This document shows positions 17,020 through 25,821 of a stretch of DNA of 64,000 nt, piece by piece. Below the pieces are notes generated by a model that was not told the DNA's origin, made no database searches, and was given only the letters and a program-made list of their open reading frames with translations. The position numbers were made by a program, and so were the translations under genes. Numbering within the stretch: position 1 is the first letter of the stretch; every line of letters starts with the position of its first letter. The stretch comes from Hyphomonadaceae bacterium UBA1849 (GTDB lineage Bacteria; Pseudomonadota; Alphaproteobacteria; Caulobacterales; Hyphomonadaceae): positions 1-64,000 of the forward strand of contig DDIN01000005.1 in assembly GCA_002338565.1 (NCBI GenBank), read 5' to 3'.

Positions 17020-17634
17020 ATGAATGAACAAGACGCCGTACACGATAAAAAGTCGGTCGAAACACGGGCGCGGATTTTCTCCTCCACCATCGACCTCATC
17101 AACGATATTGGCACCGAAAAACTGACGATCCGGAAGATTGCGGAAGCGGCCGGCGTATCGCCAGCGCTGATCATCCAGTATTTCGGCAGTAAAGCTGAAT
17201 TGCTCCAGCAGGCGTTCGAGCAGCGTAATGAAGAGCTGAAACAGTCCATCCAGAAGATGAAGAACGAAGAGATTAAGACGCCGACCCAACTGCTGGTCCG
17301 GTTCGCAGAGACACAGATGGACCGCGATCTGGTGCATCCGGCTCTGACGCTTACCGTTCTGGCGAATTCGTTTTCGTGGGACATCGATTCTCAGGAACGC
17401 GTCGACAACCGGTTGAAAGGTTTTCGGCTGGCACAGCGAGAAGTTCTGGAGGCCAAATTCCCGAAACTTTCCGAGCATTATCTGAAGTTCGTTCCGCTCA
17501 CATTCTTCTTCGTCTACGGACAGGCGCTGCGTCGTATGCTTCAGACGCATATGACGTCCGCTGAGGGGATCGAGTTCCTCATGCCGCACTTCAAAATCCT
17601 CGCTGATGCGATGGAAGCGGACATGGCGCGCTGA
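17020..17634 (+). CDS. TetR-family transcriptional regulator
   Basis: 204 residues from ATG 17020 (GGAAGG about 12 bases upstream). The N-terminal HTH is TetR-like: ARIFSSTIDLINDIGTEKLT then IRKIAEAAGVSPALIIQYFG and SKAELLQQAF. The C-terminal ligand domain is unassigned (LTFFFVYGQALRRMLQTHM). A longer form from ATG 16903, with GGAGGA directly before it, would add a hydrophobic segment absent from TetR proteins. It is probably a regulator of a neighbouring or distant transporter. The target is unknown; ltaE and uvrB flank it and neither is an obvious TetR target. Confidence 0.85.
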   Translation: MNEQDAVHDKKSVETRARIFSSTIDLINDIGTEKLTIRKIAEAAGVSPALIIQYFGSKAELLQQAFEQRNEELKQSIQKMKNEEIKTPTQLLVRFAETQMDRDLVHPALTLTVLANSFSWDIDSQERVDNRLKGFRLAQREVLEAKFPKLSEHYLKFVPLTFFFVYGQALRRMLQTHMTSAEGIEFLMPHFKILADAMEADMAR

Positions 17635-17708
17635 CTGCTGACACCTCCTGTCAGCAGAAGGTGAATATCTGACTGGAACTATCGGGTCGCTGCCGCCATA
17701 TTACTGTC

Positions 17709-19895
17709 ATGGCAGGATCATCACGCAATCGGGGCATGTCAGAAGCCCCAGCTTCGCAATTCATTATGGACGGCGCCGTAGAGGTGCTGACCCCGTCTGA
17801 ATGGACGCCTCACCGCCCGGATCGCGAGTGGGAGAAGACCGAGGGCGGCAAGGTCTTCAATCTTCAGTCCAAATACAAGCCGGCGGGCGATCAGCCAACG
17901 GCGATCGAAGAGCTCGTCACGGGCCTCAAAGACGAGGACGAGTTCGATCAGGTCCTGCTCGGCGTCACCGGTTCGGGCAAGACATTCACAATGGCGAACA
18001 TCATCGAGCGGACCCAGCGTCCGGCTCTGATTCTCGCGCCAAACAAGACGCTCGCCGCGCAATTATACGGCGAATTCAAAGATTTTTTTCCGGATAATGC
18101 CGTAGAATTTTTCGTCTCCTATTACGACTACTACCAGCCGGAAGCGTATGTCCCGCGCTCGGACACGTATATCGAGAAAGAGTCCAGCATCAACGAGGCC
18201 ATCGACCGGATGCGCCACTCCGCGACCCGTAGCCTGCTGGAACGCGACGACGTCATCATCGTAGCCTCCGTGTCCTGCATTTACGGTATCGGCTCGGTCG
18301 AGACCTACACCGCCATGACCTTCAAGCTGGAGACCGGCCAGCGCATCGACCCGCGACAGGTGACGCAAGACCTCGTCGCCCTCCAGTACAAGCGCAACGA
18401 CGCCGCCTTCGGCCGTGGCACCTTCCGCGTGAAGGGCGATGTCATCGACATCTTCCCCACCCACTATGAGGATCGCGCCTGGAAAATCTCCTTCTTCGGC
18501 GACGAAATCGAGGACATCTCCGAGTTCGACCCGCTCACCGGCAAGAAAATCCAGCCGCTTGAGAAGATCAAGGTCTACGCCAACTCCCACTATGTCACCC
18601 CGCGCCCGACCCTCAATCAGGCCGTCGACAAGATCCAGGACGAGCTGCAGAAAACCATCGCCACCTTTAACGAGCAGGGCAAGCTGCTCGAAGCCCAGCG
18701 CATTGAACAGCGCGTCACCTTCGATCTGGAAATGCTGCAGGCAACGGGCAGCTGTAACGGCATTGAGAACTATTCCCGCTATCTCACCGGCCGCAAGCCG
18801 GGCGAGCCGCCGCCAACCCTGTTCGAATACCTGCCTGAAAACGCCATCGTCTTCACCGACGAGTCCCACCAGACCATTCCCCAGCTCGGCGCCATGTATA
18901 AGGGCGACTTCAGCCGTAAACGCACGCTGGCCGAATACGGCTTCCGCCTGCCAAGCTGTATGGATAACCGTCCCCTCAAATTCGAGGAATGGGACGCTAT
19001 GCGCCCGCAAACCGTCCACGTCTCGGCCACGCCCGGCCCGTGGGAGCTGGAGCGCACAGGCGGCGTGTTCTCCGAACAGGTCATCCGCCCGACAGGCCTT
19101 GTTGACCCGCCGGTCGAGGTCCGCCCCGTCTCCACAGGCACCACCAATCAGGTCGATGATGTCATCGCCGAGTGCAAGGCGACCGCAGAGCGCGGCTTCC
19201 GCTCCCTCGTCACCACGCTGACGAAGAAAATGGCCGAAGACCTCACCGAATACATGACCGAGCAGGATGTGAAGGTCCGCTATATGCACTCCGATATCGA
19301 CACGGTGGAGCGGATCGAGATCATTCGCGATCTGCGCATGGGCGTGTTCGATGTGCTGATCGGCATCAACCTGCTGCGTGAGGGGCTCGATATTCCCGAA
19401 TGCGCCTTTGTCGGCATTCTGGATGCGGATAAGGAAGGCTTCCTGCGCTCGGAGACCAGCATGGTGCAGACGATTGGCCGCGCCGCCCGTAACTCAGAGG
19501 CCAAGGTCGTCCTCTATGCCGATAAGGTGACCGGCTCCATGGCCCGCGCCATGGAAGAAACAGAGCGCCGCCGCACCAAACAGATCGCCCATAACGAGGA
19601 GCACGGCATCACCCCGGTCACAGTGCTCTCCGGCATTAAAGATGTGCTGGAAGGCTTTGTCCCGTCAGACCAGCGCGGCTCCGGCACACAGCTCAAGGGT
19701 GGGAAGTCGCGCAAGCGCGGCGTGCAGGAAGAAAGTGTTGCAATCTCAGGCGGCTCTGGCCACAATCTCCAGGCTGTCATCGCGGATCTCGAGAAGAGAA
19801 TGCGCGATGCGGCGGCCGACCTCGAGTTTGAAGAAGCGGCTCGGTTGAGGGATGAGCTGAAGAAACTCAGGGAGACCGAGCTGGTTTTGAAATGA
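17709..19895 (+). CDS. uvrB: UvrABC excision nuclease subunit B
   Basis: 728 residues, slightly longer than the typical 670 because of a roughly 50-residue N-terminal extension. UvrB receives damaged DNA from UvrA, verifies the lesion and loads UvrC. Walker A is GVTGSGKT, the beta-hairpin is in [12 protein letters not shown], helicase motifs include FTDESHQTI and LREGLDIPE, and the C-terminal UVR domain that contacts UvrC is [20 protein letters not shown]. Codons from about 18100 to 19700 end in C far more often than in the neighbouring genes, which also produces a 408-codon open frame on the opposite strand. Confidence 0.98.
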   Translation: MAGSSRNRGMSEAPASQFIMDGAVEVLTPSEWTPHRPDREWEKTEGGKVFNLQSKYKPAGDQPTAIEELVTGLKDEDEFDQVLLGVTGSGKTFTMANIIERTQRPALILAPNKTLAAQLYGEFKDFFPDNAVEFFVSYYDYYQPEAYVPRSDTYIEKESSINEAIDRMRHSATRSLLERDDVIIVASVSCIYGIGSVETYTAMTFKLETGQRIDPRQVTQDLVALQYKRNDAAFGRGTFRVKGDVIDIFPTHYEDRAWKISFFGDEIEDISEFDPLTGKKIQPLEKIKVYANSHYVTPRPTLNQAVDKIQDELQKTIATFNEQGKLLEAQRIEQRVTFDLEMLQATGSCNGIENYSRYLTGRKPGEPPPTLFEYLPENAIVFTDESHQTIPQLGAMYKGDFSRKRTLAEYGFRLPSCMDNRPLKFEEWDAMRPQTVHVSATPGPWELERTGGVFSEQVIRPTGLVDPPVEVRPVSTGTTNQVDDVIAECKATAERGFRSLVTTLTKKMAEDLTEYMTEQDVKVRYMHSDIDTVERIEIIRDLRMGVFDVLIGINLLREGLDIPECAFVGILDADKEGFLRSETSMVQTIGRAARNSEAKVVLYADKVTGSMARAMEETERRRTKQIAHNEEHGITPVTVLSGIKDVLEGFVPSDQRGSGTQLKGGKSRKRGVQEESVAISGGSGHNLQAVIADLEKRMRDAAADLEFEEAARLRDELKKLRETELVLK

Positions 19896-19969
19896 TCCAG
19901 TGAATCATTTCACAGCGAGGTCAATTTGGATTTGATTGGGTGATGGATTAACCAAAAAAAGGGGGAGGC

Positions 19970-20713
19970 GTGTTGGAGCCGATTATTCCTAGCGCGGACG
20001 ATATACTCGAAATACACTTCGAGCTTGTAGCCATGTTCGAAGCCGAAGACGACCCTGTGAGCCCCCCAGGGCCGCGAAGCATGGATTTGGTTCACTCGGC
20101 AAGTTCTCGACCGCATACTTCGATAGGTGAGATAGAAAAGTATACAGACGAGTACTCAAAATTGGCGGCGTTATTTCACTCCCTTACTCAGAATCACCCA
20201 TTTCACAACGGGAATAAGCGAACGGCATTAGTCACGCTAATTATGGGGCTCTATTTAAATAGGCGAATTTTCGGCTTCGATGTGAGCGACGATGAACTTT
20301 ATGACATGACAGTAAATGTCGCCAACGGCTCGATGACTGGTAGTCAAGGGCGACTTACGGCAGATGAGGCTGTAGATGCGATTAGCGATTGGCTGCGGTC
20401 AAAAACGATGTCGCGCAATGTTTCTGCTTCAACCATGCGAACGCAAGACTTCATTCAACGTTGTGAAGATTTTGGATGCACATGCCGCGCTTACAAAGGT
20501 GGGACGCTCGTTTCCAGCGAGATCGATAGTATAAGGATTGGTGGTGACACTCGAGAAATTGACGGAAGCATTGCAAAAATTTGGTCAAGAAAGCTAGGTC
20601 TTACCATAGAGAAAACAGGTCAGACCTTTGCTGAGTTTCAAGCTGATAGCGCGGCTGAACGTGACGAAATACACCGATATATCAGCGCATTGAGAAGATT
20701 GGCAAAGATTTGA
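19970..20713 (+). CDS. Fic/Doc-family protein with a C-terminal extension
   Basis: 247 residues. The Fic core (about 1-135) carries the active-site motif HPFHNGNKRTA (76-86), with Lys where AMP-transferring Fic proteins have Gly. Doc toxins, which phosphorylate EF-Tu, also have this Lys, so a Doc-like kinase activity is more likely than AMPylation (inference). Residues about 150-247 form a separate small domain (DFIQRCEDFGC, YKGGTLVSS, IWSRKLGL) that I do not recognise. No Phd-type antitoxin gene is next to it. Starts are weak: GTG 19970 or TTG 19973 directly after GGGGGAGG. Codon use is AT-rich, unlike uvrB upstream. Confidence 0.8.
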   Translation: MLEPIIPSADDILEIHFELVAMFEAEDDPVSPPGPRSMDLVHSASSRPHTSIGEIEKYTDEYSKLAALFHSLTQNHPFHNGNKRTALVTLIMGLYLNRRIFGFDVSDDELYDMTVNVANGSMTGSQGRLTADEAVDAISDWLRSKTMSRNVSASTMRTQDFIQRCEDFGCTCRAYKGGTLVSSEIDSIRIGGDTREIDGSIAKIWSRKLGLTIEKTGQTFAEFQADSAAERDEIHRYISALRRLAKI

Positions 20714-20775
20714 ACTTCTGCAACGAGAGGCGAAACACTTAACCACACTGTGCCGCTCCCAGCTTGAGCGCCATG

Positions 20776-21714
20776 TTACGCAAAGGCCCGCTCTGAAACT
20801 GGACGGTGATTGTCCGGATTCCCCCTGTCTAATTCAGCAAGCGGCTTTTGAACTTCTGGCACTACCAGACCGTCGCTGAAAAACATTGCTTCTCGTCCCC
20901 GTATACGATTTCTCGCACTATAGTTTAGGCTGTATTGAAGCCAGGAGCGATTCTCATAAAGGTTATGAATGGGTAGAACATCGTCGTAGGATACGACCCA
21001 TTTCACGCCGCTGAGTTTGGAGATTGCCTCTGAAACAACTTGGTGATCACTCTTGCGATAAGCATCATAATAAAGATACCTACCCTTTTCAAAATATGGT
21101 GGGTCGATATAGACGAGCGTGTTTTTCTTCCATTTAGGCGCTTGTGATTTCAAGAAATCAACAGCGTCCATTTGTGTAACCTCAATGCGTGCCTTAAGAT
21201 CCGCGATCTTTTGGATCCGAGAGATCAGGTCTTTTTTGTTATAGCGTGCATCTATCTTCCAGTTTCCGGTTTGTTGTCGCCCACCAATAATCCCTCCGTT
21301 CAGGATGCCGGACCTGTTTGTTCTGTTGAGGAAGAAGAATGCGAATCCTAACAGGAGGTTATCTTGAGCTTCTTGTCGGAACACGTCCTTCCAACGGTCC
21401 CACTCATCGACGGTTATTGGTTGGTCTTTAATTAAACGACACAATTCTTCTGTTCGATGCAGAACACTGTCCCAAAAAGCAAACACAGGGCGGTTAATGT
21501 CGTTGATGGTCACTCGACGGACTACACCTGTCAACAATAGTTCCCATGCTATCGCAGCTCCGCCAGCATAAGGTTCTACATAGTGCCCGTCTGAAACGCC
21601 GTTCTCACGCACGATAGACCGCATAAAGCGAGCGATTTTTCCCTTACCGCCTGGGTATCGCAAAGGTGAATAACGTCCTGTCGGTGTTAAGCTTTTTTTT
21701 TGATCGTCACACAT
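20776..21714 (-). CDS. DNA adenine methylase, D12 class (Dam-like)
   Basis: 312 residues from the ATG at 21714, which overlaps the ParB-like stop (TGATG). The AdoMet-binding motif RYPGGKGK (about 18-25), VEPYAGGAAIAWELL and the catalytic YIDPPY (about 202-207) define N6-adenine methyltransferases of the Dam/DpnM group. FFFLNRTNRSGILNGG is the usual substrate-side motif. There is no restriction enzyme beside it; the partner is the ParB-like protein. It may be an orphan methylase or part of a two-gene defence or epigenetic module. Base composition is lower in GC than in the flanking core genes. Confidence 0.9.
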   Translation of the reverse strand: MCDDQKKSLTPTGRYSPLRYPGGKGKIARFMRSIVRENGVSDGHYVEPYAGGAAIAWELLLTGVVRRVTINDINRPVFAFWDSVLHRTEELCRLIKDQPITVDEWDRWKDVFRQEAQDNLLLGFAFFFLNRTNRSGILNGGIIGGRQQTGNWKIDARYNKKDLISRIQKIADLKARIEVTQMDAVDFLKSQAPKWKKNTLVYIDPPYFEKGRYLYYDAYRKSDHQVVSEAISKLSGVKWVVSYDDVLPIHNLYENRSWLQYSLNYSARNRIRGREAMFFSDGLVVPEVQKPLAELDRGNPDNHRPVSERAFA

Positions 21715-23102
21715 CACACTTTGCCGTAAGTCGCTTCAAAAACCGGGATACTACAATCCCAACCGGCACGAATGCCTTCAGGAGTTGGCATGGCATATTT
21801 ATTGTGTACGAAGCCGTGCAACGATTGAATAGAAGAGGGCGCTTTCTTGTCTGCAACTCCCTTGCGGAATTCACGAAGGTCGCTGCTAGAAGCTATCTTG
21901 TTTTTCGTCATGTCCTGCATGACCGCCTCTGCTTTTTGAGACAATGAAAGATCAAATAACTTACCTTCTTTGTTTGTCCCCATTTTGCTCAAGCCCTGTC
22001 GGTCCATATAATCTTCTATGGAGAGCTCTATAAAAGCTCGAAGTACTGCGGCAGACGAAACCGGAAGTTTCTTGACGTCTATGGCAGTCGCTTCTCTTAG
22101 TAGCTGTTTACCTTTCTCAGAGGGTGGCGCGAAAAAAGAAAGTTTTTTTGGTGCTAGCGTCAAGCGCGTACGTGGCGCTGTTTTCGATTTGGGCTTTGTG
22201 CGCGATGAATGGACGGATGCTGCAGGTGTAGCTTTCAGGTTGATGTCGCGAAACGGCTTTGGTGTAGGCCGCTTCCCTTTGAGTGGTTGAAGCTCAACGG
22301 GAAGTGATTTGAAATAAACTTCAATGTCGGATGCAGTATTATGGCTACGCGAATCGACTACCCCGTCTCTGACGTCCTCTATAATTCGTTTTAAAACACC
22401 AAGAGCCCACTCCGGCTGAGCACTCAACAGAGGAGTTTTCCCATCTCCATCAGAGGAAACTGAAATGCCCAAGTGCTTTTTGCCTGCCGCAGATTCGAGT
22501 AGCCGCCCGATGTTGCTAGATTTTCGGCTTTCAATTGTCTCTTTTGTTTGTTCCCACTCGTCGTCCGTGTAATCTGCATTTCGGCCAACAAAATCGATCA
22601 CATCTAACACTGATCGGTCGCCGGTAAATCGTTGTATCTCGGTGCGTCCCCATTGTATCCGGCCTTCACCATCCATATCGCCAGTGTGTCTACGATAGAT
22701 CCAATCATCGGCAGAGGCACGATCTTCGAATTTTACGCAGCGGATCGGTTCGACGTTGTTTCTGTCAAATCCTTCTGCAGCTCGCACGAGAGACTTCTTC
22801 GTCGAGGTGGATGCCTCTGTTCCATCCAATAGGTCGGGCTGGGTCAGAATTTTCAGCGCTGACAAACGTCGGTTCCCGTCCAGGACAACGAAGTCTTCGG
22901 GGTCATTCCCTTCAATGACGTACAGACTGTCACCCGGGTCCAATCCATTGCGCTTGATGCTCAGCATCAAGTTGCGGAAGTGACTTTGGTTTAGTTTTAG
23001 TAGGGCATCAAGTGCCTCGGATTGACTCTTTACAGGGCCGAGACGGGGATTCTCTTCATCCAACAACAGTTCATCGATTGTAAGCTCTAAGTACTCAACC
23101 AC
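21714..23102 (-). CDS. ParB/sulfiredoxin-fold nuclease-domain protein coupled to the Dam gene
   Basis: 462 residues if started at GTG 23102, which has AAGGGGGA six bases upstream. A 511-residue reading from a distant upstream codon adds an implausible N-terminus. Residues about 3-90 form a ParB-like domain: YLELTIDELLLDEENPRLG, IKRNGLDPGDSLYV and the key FVVLDGNRRLSALKIL with its GNRR nucleotide motif. The middle has DDWIYRRHTGDMDGEGRIQWG, seen in stand-alone ParB-like proteins of mobile regions. The C-terminal 200 residues are basic, Lys/Ser-rich then helical. Unlike chromosomal ParB it lacks a parA partner and a clear HTH, so a partition role is unlikely. Confidence 0.82.
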   Translation of the reverse strand: MVEYLELTIDELLLDEENPRLGPVKSQSEALDALLKLNQSHFRNLMLSIKRNGLDPGDSLYVIEGNDPEDFVVLDGNRRLSALKILTQPDLLDGTEASTSTKKSLVRAAEGFDRNNVEPIRCVKFEDRASADDWIYRRHTGDMDGEGRIQWGRTEIQRFTGDRSVLDVIDFVGRNADYTDDEWEQTKETIESRKSSNIGRLLESAAGKKHLGISVSSDGDGKTPLLSAQPEWALGVLKRIIEDVRDGVVDSRSHNTASDIEVYFKSLPVELQPLKGKRPTPKPFRDINLKATPAASVHSSRTKPKSKTAPRTRLTLAPKKLSFFAPPSEKGKQLLREATAIDVKKLPVSSAAVLRAFIELSIEDYMDRQGLSKMGTNKEGKLFDLSLSQKAEAVMQDMTKNKIASSSDLREFRKGVADKKAPSSIQSLHGFVHNKYAMPTPEGIRAGWDCSIPVFEATYGKV

Positions 23103-23298
23103 GTCTTCCCCCTTGGACGATGTTTGCTCAATTGAAACAACAATGAATAGTTCATTAAATATTAATTTTGGATTTACAATTGCACGTAGAATCCCTCTTG
23201 GGCTGAGTGGCGGCGAAACTCTCCGTAGCCACGGTACATACTGAGGCACGACACCAACTAGAATAAATTCTTTATTTCAACGATCGCTTCGCGCGGTT

Positions 23299-23340
23299 GT
23301 TTCTGGTGCATTACGGCCTCCGGCCTAATTACACCCTACG
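23299..23340. repeat. REP-like palindromic element, copy 3 (diverged)
   Basis: TTTCTGGTGCATTACGGCC is followed by TCC and GGCCTAATTACACCCTACG. The outer arms match the two copies near 8.2 and 8.6 kb, and the loop has become an extra GGCC stem. It lies in the 395-base gap upstream of the ParB-like gene, which otherwise shows no gene. Confidence 0.7.
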
Positions 23341-23497
23341 ATTGCCTTGAACTGAGGTTAGCGCTTGTTTCGGGCACATTATTTGCTCTTGCTCGCCTTT
23401 ATGTCTCACCTGCGGCTCGACCCTGCTGCGCCTGCGCGGTCGCTTGTGTGGTGCGGAACTTATCCACCGGTGAGACTTTGAGATCATACTCTCACCC

Positions 23498-24184
23498 ATG
23501 ACACATAATCCAAAACGCGCGCCATACACGGCGCAGACCAAAGCCAAAGTCCGCAAGCTGCGGGAAGAGGGCTATTCCAATGTTCAGATCACAGAGGCGA
23601 CGGGCGTGCCGGCCTCCACAATTGCGCGATGGGCGGCCGAGGGAAAATGGCGAGTAAAAGATCTGGCGGAGGAGCCGGCATTTAACGCGCCGGAGACACC
23701 GCCGCTCGGCCTGTTGCCCGGACTGGGTGGGGACTCCTGGGTTGGCTCCCGCGAACCTGTCAGTTCGCATGGAGCAGGCTCAAGGCTGCACTCGCAACTC
23801 TCAGATCAGCGCGCCAGCCCTGAGCCCGTCTCATCGCGGGAGCGGAGCGAAGCGGGAGACAAACATCAGACCACCCCTGAGAAAAACGACGCGCGAGCAC
23901 AACAAAAAGCCCGCCAGGCGCGACTGGAAGATGCGCTCACGAACGCTGCCAGAGCTGCCGAGGACGCTATTATGCGTGGCAATTTCGCAGCCGCCGCCAA
24001 GGCAACGCAAATGGCGGATACACTCTCCCGCTCGCTGGAGCGGGTGCGCGTTCCTGAAGAAGAGGAGCAGCCGGACGGTGTGTTCTACTCCTTCGAGCAG
24101 ATTGCGGCGGCGCGTGCTGAACTCATGCGCCGGCTGGACCGGATCGCGGCGACGATAAGACCTGATGAAATGGTGGAGGGGTAG
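23498..24184 (+). CDS. Helix-turn-helix protein with a repeat-like central segment
   Basis: 228 residues. The N-terminus has a homeodomain-like HTH (TKAKVRKLREEGYSNVQITE then ATGVPASTIARWAAEGKWR, about 14-52), like small-terminase or transposase-type DNA-binding domains. Residues about 68-125 are low-complexity Ser/Arg/Gly/Glu and encoded by sequence that resembles intergenic palindromes of this genome. The C-terminal part (about 130-228) is an Ala/Arg-rich helical region (LEDALTNAARAAEDAIMRG, FYSFEQIAAARAELMRRLD). The function is unknown. No phage genes surround it, so a terminase role is not supported by context. Confidence 0.7.
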   Translation: MTHNPKRAPYTAQTKAKVRKLREEGYSNVQITEATGVPASTIARWAAEGKWRVKDLAEEPAFNAPETPPLGLLPGLGGDSWVGSREPVSSHGAGSRLHSQLSDQRASPEPVSSRERSEAGDKHQTTPEKNDARAQQKARQARLEDALTNAARAAEDAIMRGNFAAAAKATQMADTLSRSLERVRVPEEEEQPDGVFYSFEQIAAARAELMRRLDRIAATIRPDEMVEG

Positions 24185-24186
24185 AA

Positions 24187-24268
24187 ATCCCGGTTTCTCG
24201 AAGAGAAGACCGGGACCCAGCCAAGTTGAAAACTGGATCCCGAATACGCGTAACGCGTTCCGGGATTT
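24187..24268. repeat. Pair of palindromes after the HTH gene
   Basis: Two consecutive hairpins: CCCGGTTTCTC with GAGAAGACCGGG (24189-24214), and ATCCCGAATACGCGT with ACGCGTTCCGGGAT (24237-24266). The GGATCCCG and CCGGGAT phrases relate it to the element at 9988-10042. The arrangement is of the REP/BIME type and could also end transcription of the HTH gene. Confidence 0.6.
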
Positions 24269-24345
24269 CTATTACAATTTGCCACGTGGTATTCCAAACC
24301 CAATCGGCTAATCTGGTCTCCTGAAACAGATACCGGACCCGCCCC

Positions 24346-25053
24346 ATGAGCGAACTTCACGACCACGCCGAGCATCATGCCATCAGCCGTATGGGCTGGC
24401 TTCGAGCTGCCGTACTTGGCGCGAATGACGGGCTGATCTCCGTCGCGAGCCTGATTGTCGGCGTCGCCTCTGCGGCTCAGCCTTCGAGCGTGATCCTGCT
24501 GACGGGCTTTTCTGCGCTGGCCGCCGGTGCGCTCTCTATGGCGGCGGGCGAGTATGTGTCTGTCGCCTCGCAGGCCGATATTGAAGAGGCCGACCTCGAA
24601 ATGGAGAAGGAGGCGCTGCGGACCAATCCGGAGGGCGAGCTGCACGAGCTGGCGGCGATCTATGAGGATCGCGGGCTGAAGCCGGAGCTGGCTATGGAGG
24701 TCGCCGAAGCGCTGACCGAGCATGATGCGCTGGAGGCGCATACGCGCGACGAGCTGGGCATTGTGGATGTGCATAAGGCGCGCCCTGTGCAGGCGGCTCT
24801 GTTTTCAGCTGTCAGCTTTGTTGCGGGCGGCATGCTGCCAATGCTGGCGGCGCTGTTCTCTCCGGCAGGGCTCGCGAACCAGGTGGTGGGCGCGTCCACG
24901 CTGCTCGGGCTGGTGATTATCGGCTATCTCTCTGCGAAGGCGGGGAATGCGAACCCGGTGAAATCTATCGTGCGTCTGGTGGTGCTGGGCGTGGGTGCGA
25001 TGGTCGCTACCGGCGTTATTGGCTCCCTCGCTGGCGGGATCAGTTTGCACTAG
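24346..25053 (+). CDS. VIT1/CCC1-family iron/manganese transporter
   Basis: 235 residues. After a His-rich start (HDHAEHHAISRMGWLR) comes the family hallmark LGANDGLISVASLIVGVASA, then SMAAGEYVSVASQADIEEADLE, a cytoplasmic metal-binding helical region (about 80-140) and three membrane helices (about 148-168, 178-198, 208-230). VIT/CCC1 proteins move Fe2+ or Mn2+ out of the cytosol by proton exchange. It has its own promoter region, after palindromic elements. I see no clear Fur, MntR or Irr operator upstream. Confidence 0.92.
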   Translation: MSELHDHAEHHAISRMGWLRAAVLGANDGLISVASLIVGVASAAQPSSVILLTGFSALAAGALSMAAGEYVSVASQADIEEADLEMEKEALRTNPEGELHELAAIYEDRGLKPELAMEVAEALTEHDALEAHTRDELGIVDVHKARPVQAALFSAVSFVAGGMLPMLAALFSPAGLANQVVGASTLLGLVIIGYLSAKAGNANPVKSIVRLVVLGVGAMVATGVIGSLAGGISLH

Positions 25054-25317
25054 GGGTGGTTCTCGCGAACCTGCGGTTCACATAGAACGCGCTCAGGGCT
25101 GTGGTTTAGAGGCCGACTGGCCGACGGGCGTTAGCCCGCCCCCGCGGAGCCGCCGCGCGGCGTGAGCGATAAATTTGATATAGGTTTTGAGCGCTACACG
25201 AGCAACGCGACGGCGCAGGTGCGTCGAGCCTGCGAGACATCAGCACCGAGCATAAACCATCCTTGACTATTTATCGATAATCAATTATTGTTTTGCGATA
25301 AATTCAAGGATGACGTA

Positions 25318-25473
25318 ATGCTACTTTTTCTTCTCTGGTGGCTGGTGGATGACCATCTCGCAGAGGCTCTGAATGCGCCGGGTCTGGGCGAGCTGCCAAT
25401 CTGGGTGCCGCTGATTATCTCGCTGGCGTTCTCGTGGACGTTTTCGGGCAAGATCCGTGACCGCAGAGGCTAG
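25318..25473 (+). CDS. Small membrane protein, 51 residues
   Basis: ATG 25318 has AAGGA eight bases upstream. The protein is MLLFLLWWLVDDHLAEAL, an amphipathic linker and a second hydrophobic stretch (WVPLIISLAFSWTF), then basic KIRDRRG. Two short membrane segments are likely. Just upstream, 25268-25303 is AT-rich with an imperfect dyad (TTTATCGA to GCGATAAA) that could be an operator. No family recognised. Confidence 0.6.
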   Translation: MLLFLLWWLVDDHLAEALNAPGLGELPIWVPLIISLAFSWTFSGKIRDRRG

Positions 25474-25476
25474 AGG

Positions 25477-25662
25477 CTAGCCCGCAATACACCACAAGCC
25501 CGTGCAGACGCCGAAGATGAGCTGCACGGCGAGGTCTAACAGGCCGCCAATCACCAGAATAGGCAGGCCCACCCACAGAAAGATTAGCCAGACCGCCATC
25601 AGAGTGATGCGCGGCTCTGGTATGGTTTCACCGGAAATCGTCTGAAGCTTTGACTTGGGCAT
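25477..25662 (-). CDS. Small membrane protein, 61 residues
   Basis: ATG at 25662 gives a hydrophilic N-terminus (MPKSKLQTISGETIPEP) followed by about 40 hydrophobic residues making two membrane helices (MAVWLIFLWVGLPILVIGGL and DLAVQLIFGVCTGLWCIAG). It converges on the 51-residue membrane protein gene with three bases between stops. The ribosome site is weak. The composition supports a real membrane protein, but the family is unknown. Confidence 0.5.
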   Translation of the reverse strand: MPKSKLQTISGETIPEPRITLMAVWLIFLWVGLPILVIGGLLDLAVQLIFGVCTGLWCIAG

Positions 25663-25821
25663 TCTTTGTCTGCTCGCCTTGTGAGGTGTTACCGGTCACG
25701 AGCAACGCGAAGGCGCAGCGTGCCCGAACGAAGAGAGGATCAGCTCGCGAGCACACTGAATGAAGCTCGCTGGTGCGCTCATAAACGAAAAACTAATACT
25801 AGCTGCTTAATTCTTTCTTTC

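Noticed and set aside
18063..19289. 408-codon open frame on the minus strand opposite uvrB
   Set aside because: It is the mirror of C-ending codons in uvrB; its composition is repetitive Gly/Asp/Val/Leu with no domain or ribosome site, while uvrB is unmistakable.
21714..23102. Chromosome-partition ParB with a parS/origin region
   Set aside because: No parA, no clear HTH, and coupling to a methylase; no DnaA-box cluster was seen nearby.
23103..23249. 49-residue N-terminal extension of the ParB-like protein
   Set aside because: Composition is unlike the family, and GTG 23102 has a strong ribosome site and starts right at the conserved domain.
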